A stretch of DNA of 17,683 bases, from assembly GCA_002299245.1 (NCBI GenBank), contig DBOI01000136.1, positions 2,712 through 20,394 on the forward strand, in the 5' to 3' direction. This DNA is from Hydrogenovibrio sp. UBA650. GTDB taxonomy: Bacteria > Pseudomonadota > Gammaproteobacteria > Thiomicrospirales > Thiomicrospiraceae. The notes under the pieces are model-generated. The model searched no databases. It had not been told where the DNA came from and worked only from the letters and a program-made list of their open reading frames with translations. Positions 15,924 to 17,683 of this stretch are shown one piece after another. Numbering within the stretch: the stretch's first letter is position 1; the number at the start of each line of letters is the position of its first letter. Both the position numbers and the translations under genes were made by a program.

Positions 15924-16757
15924 ATGCGAGTTCCAGAAACTGACAATCCACATTTTCAGTACGCTTTTAAAACCGGCTATCGACTAGCTATTGGCGGCAA
16001 AAGCGTCAACAGCATGCCCAGTGATATTCGCCGGGACATGGAACTTCGCCAGTATTTTCAAGAAGGCTGGGAGCAAGCGGTTGAAGATGTAACTCTTGCA
16101 CAAGAAGAGTCAGCTAAGCCTGATTGGAAACACCGTTTTATCTGGTTCGCGGTTATGGTTGTAGGAGGCCTGGCAACCGCAGGCCTAATGATCTCTAATA
16201 TCGAAAAAGAGCAAGCTGAGCAGCAAGCCTTGATATATGGTGAAAACAATCAACCTGAATCAATAAGTTCACAGCTGAGTAATCCGTCAGATAAGCTACC
16301 TGAGAACAAATTAACAGGCCACCTTCAAGGCCTGTCAATTTTAACCGACGCGCAGCGTAGGGATCTCCAACAAACTCAGCAAAAAGAACAAAAACAGCCT
16401 ATTCCTTTAGCTACCGTTGTTAGTAGTAATATCAAAATCAGTCAAGCCTCAATTAGTAAAAATGTAATTGATCGCCAACCATTAGAAACATTCACCGACT
16501 CAGTACCAAAATATATCCGCGAACTCTACTTTTACACTCAAATTGAAAACGCTAATGGACAAAAAATCTACCACCGTTGGCGAACAGATAAAGAGATTCT
16601 GGCTACAATTGAATTGAATATCAAAAGTGATAAATTCCGAACCTGGTCATCTAAAAAACTATCCAGTGCCTGGCAAGGAAAATGGTATCTCGAAGTATTA
16701 AATAACCATAAAGAGGTTGTTTACCGAACCGAATTTGTATACGGTAGTTCTAATTAA
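15924..16757 (+). CDS. Membrane protein with RMF-like N-terminus and DUF2914-like C-terminus
   Basis: Residues 14-55 (AFKTGYRLAIGGKS … LRQYFQEGWEQAVED) align well by eye with E. coli ribosome modulation factor (AHQRGYQAGIAGRS … RSQWLGGWREAMAD). The GY, I.G.S, Pro and GW..A positions are shared, but the RMF Cys-Pro is Met-Pro here. One transmembrane helix follows at about 72-91 (FIWFAVMVVGGLATAGLMIS). Then comes a polar, Gln-rich linker and a beta-rich C-terminal domain (about 190-273; KIYHRWRTDKEI … GKWYLEVLNN … YRTEFVYG) resembling DUF2914. Predicted topology puts the RMF-like part in the cytoplasm and DUF2914 in the periplasm. It lies 14 bases after ftsY, so co-transcription is likely. The ATG at 15924 is the first in-frame start, since a TGA lies two codons before it; three out-of-frame ATGs precede it and the ribosome site is weak. 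A role in ribosome tethering is only inference. Confidence 0.85.
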   Translation: MRVPETDNPHFQYAFKTGYRLAIGGKSVNSMPSDIRRDMELRQYFQEGWEQAVEDVTLAQEESAKPDWKHRFIWFAVMVVGGLATAGLMISNIEKEQAEQQALIYGENNQPESISSQLSNPSDKLPENKLTGHLQGLSILTDAQRRDLQQTQQKEQKQPIPLATVVSSNIKISQASISKNVIDRQPLETFTDSVPKYIRELYFYTQIENANGQKIYHRWRTDKEILATIELNIKSDKFRTWSSKKLSSAWQGKWYLEVLNNHKEVVYRTEFVYGSSN

Positions 16758-16784
16758 AAAAACAAAGGTCATTTTGGATAGCCC

Positions 16785-17375
16785 ATGAATTTTTATAAAA
16801 AATTACTGGTAAGTACCGCTATTCTTTCACTTATTCTCCTCGCTGGCTGTAGCAGTAGCCCGCCTCCTACAAAGAGCTTGGATAATCTCTGTTCGATCTA
16901 CTATCACGATGATGATTGGCAAGATGGAGCAAAACGAGCTTATAAACGCTGGGGCACCCCTGATTACGTTGCTATGGCCTTTATCCATCAAGAATCACGC
17001 TTCAAACCAGATGCTCAACCGAAACGTGAATATGCTCTGGGGTTCATCCCAATGCCACGCCGATCTTCAGCTTATGGCTACCCGCAGGCTAAAGATGGGA
17101 CCTGGCATGACTATATGAAAGCAACTGGTAACTGGGGTGCCTCACGCTCAGATATTGAGGACTCTCTAGACTTCATTGGCTGGTATAACTATCAGTCATA
17201 CAAAAGACTGGGAATTTCAAGAAAAGATACCTTCAAACTCTACCTTGCCTACCATGAAGGTCACACGGGCTACAAAAAACGAAACTATCTAAAAAAAGAC
17301 TGGTTAATTAAGGTTGCTAAAAAAGTCTCTAATCGCGCAAGGATGTATAGAAAGCAAGCTAAGAAATGTGGCTAG
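16785..17375 (+). CDS. Lipoprotein with lytic-transglycosylase (SLT)-like fold
   Basis: A 196-residue lipoprotein: signal peptide with lipobox LLAGC (Cys22) and a Ser/Pro linker. The domain from about residue 46 has the pattern of SLT/goose-lysozyme-type transglycosylases. The putative catalytic Glu70 is in FIHQESRFKP, SSAYGYPQAKDGTW replaces the usual GxxGLMQ motif, and YLAYHEGHTGY occupies the later AYNxG-type position. The tail is strongly basic. It would cut peptidoglycan from the outer or inner membrane's periplasmic face. A GGAT-type ribosome site is present and the gene follows the RMF-like gene by 27 bases, suggesting an ftsY-led operon. Motif deviations mean activity should not be assumed. 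Confidence 0.85.
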   Translation: MNFYKKLLVSTAILSLILLAGCSSSPPPTKSLDNLCSIYYHDDDWQDGAKRAYKRWGTPDYVAMAFIHQESRFKPDAQPKREYALGFIPMPRRSSAYGYPQAKDGTWHDYMKATGNWGASRSDIEDSLDFIGWYNYQSYKRLGISRKDTFKLYLAYHEGHTGYKKRNYLKKDWLIKVAKKVSNRARMYRKQAKKCG

Positions 17376-17404
17376 CTAAAATTATTTTTTCAATGTCTGG
17401 TGAT

Positions 17405-17454
17405 AAAAAACCCTCTCAACCTGAAAAAAGACGTTAAAAAACAGGCTTAGAGGG
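17405..17454 (-). terminator. Intrinsic terminator of the EF-hand gene
   Basis: On the - strand a 13-base arm pair (CCCTCTAAGCCTG / CAGGTTGAGAGGG, two mismatched positions) with an 18-base T-rich loop is followed by six T (17405-17410). The + strand side after the stem has no T-run, so it serves leftward transcription. Confidence 0.7.
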
Positions 17455-17486
17455 AAACTACTAGGAGGAGAGTATTTTTAAGAGTA

Positions 17487-17683
17487 TTAGCTCTTTGGCA
17501 GCTGAACCAAAGAAAACTCTCTAAAGGTTAATTGGTTATCTCGGTTTAAGTCTACAGAACCCCACTGAGATTCAACAATTTTAGACTCTGCGCCTTCTTC
17601 TACAGAAATAATACCGTTACCATCAGTATCGAGTTTCTTCCAAAGCATCTCAAGATCTGTCTGTGCATAAGCTTGAGTTGCTG
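17487..17683 (-). CDS. Small secreted EF-hand protein, 5' end outside the window
   Basis: The frame runs leftward from the window edge to a TAA at 17487-17489, giving 64 visible residues. The visible start ATQAYAQTDLE looks like the end of a signal peptide with an AYA cleavage site, so probably only about 15-20 residues are missing. Two EF-hand loops follow: DTDGNGIISVEE and DLNRDNQLTFRE, each with acidic or polar residues at positions 1, 3, 5 and 9 and Glu at 12. The product would be a periplasmic or secreted Ca2+-binding protein of about 80 residues. The partner or role is unknown. A terminator follows about 30 bases past the stop. Confidence 0.85.
   Translation of the reverse strand, partial: ATQAYAQTDLEMLWKKLDTDGNGIISVEEGAESKIVESQWGSVDLNRDNQLTFREFSLVQLPKS

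Noticed and set aside
1..17683. Phage, transposon, CRISPR or defence-system signatures
   Set aside because: No integrase, transposase, regularly spaced repeat or recognised defence protein was seen; apart from the left-end join the window looks like ordinary chromosome.

Overview
The window looks like chromosomal DNA of a free-living gammaproteobacterium of moderate-to-low G+C. The linked block coaD ... rsmD - two M16 peptidases - ftsY is, from memory, the arrangement seen in Pseudomonas and relatives. The genus cannot be fixed from sequence alone. Nearly all of the window is coding. The largest gene-free gap is about 165 bp and there are no rRNA, tRNA, CRISPR or transposase genes.

Left end (1-1211): a truncated thiO-like FAD oxidase is joined, out of frame, to the C-terminal third of a 'choice-of-anchor I' type secreted protein. 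The join lies near 696-710 and a good intrinsic terminator follows. This is either a real deletion/recombination scar or an assembly chimera.

Transport block (1287-6633): a P2-type cation ATPase (+) converges on, and overlaps by 21 bp, a molybdate uptake operon modA-modB-modC (-). The ATPase keeps the catalytic machinery but has lost two of the carboxylates that define Ca2+ site I. The candidate modA promoter is so close to the ATG that the message may be leaderless.

Middle (6732-11731): a small lipoprotein of unknown function; coaD (coenzyme A synthesis, -); a large chemoreceptor with a dCache_3-like sensor, about five tandem HAMP units and a C-terminal zinc-binding CZB domain (+); rsmD (16S rRNA m2G966 methyltransferase, -); and a two-helix membrane protein of unknown function (+).

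Right part (11754-17683): a secreted M16 peptidase pair, one catalytic (HxxEH) and one R/Y-type without zinc ligands, is translationally coupled on the - strand. It is divergent from ftsY (+), the SRP receptor. Downstream of ftsY, where many relatives have ftsE-ftsX-rpoH, there is instead a protein combining an RMF-like (ribosome modulation factor) N-terminus, one membrane helix and a DUF2914-like C-terminus. A lytic-transglycosylase-like lipoprotein follows. The window ends inside a small secreted EF-hand protein (-).

The observations most worth pursuing are the membrane-tethered RMF-like protein beside ftsY, the chimeric join at the left end, the excess of the palindrome AGGCCT (18 copies counted), and the altered ion-site residues of the P-type ATPase.
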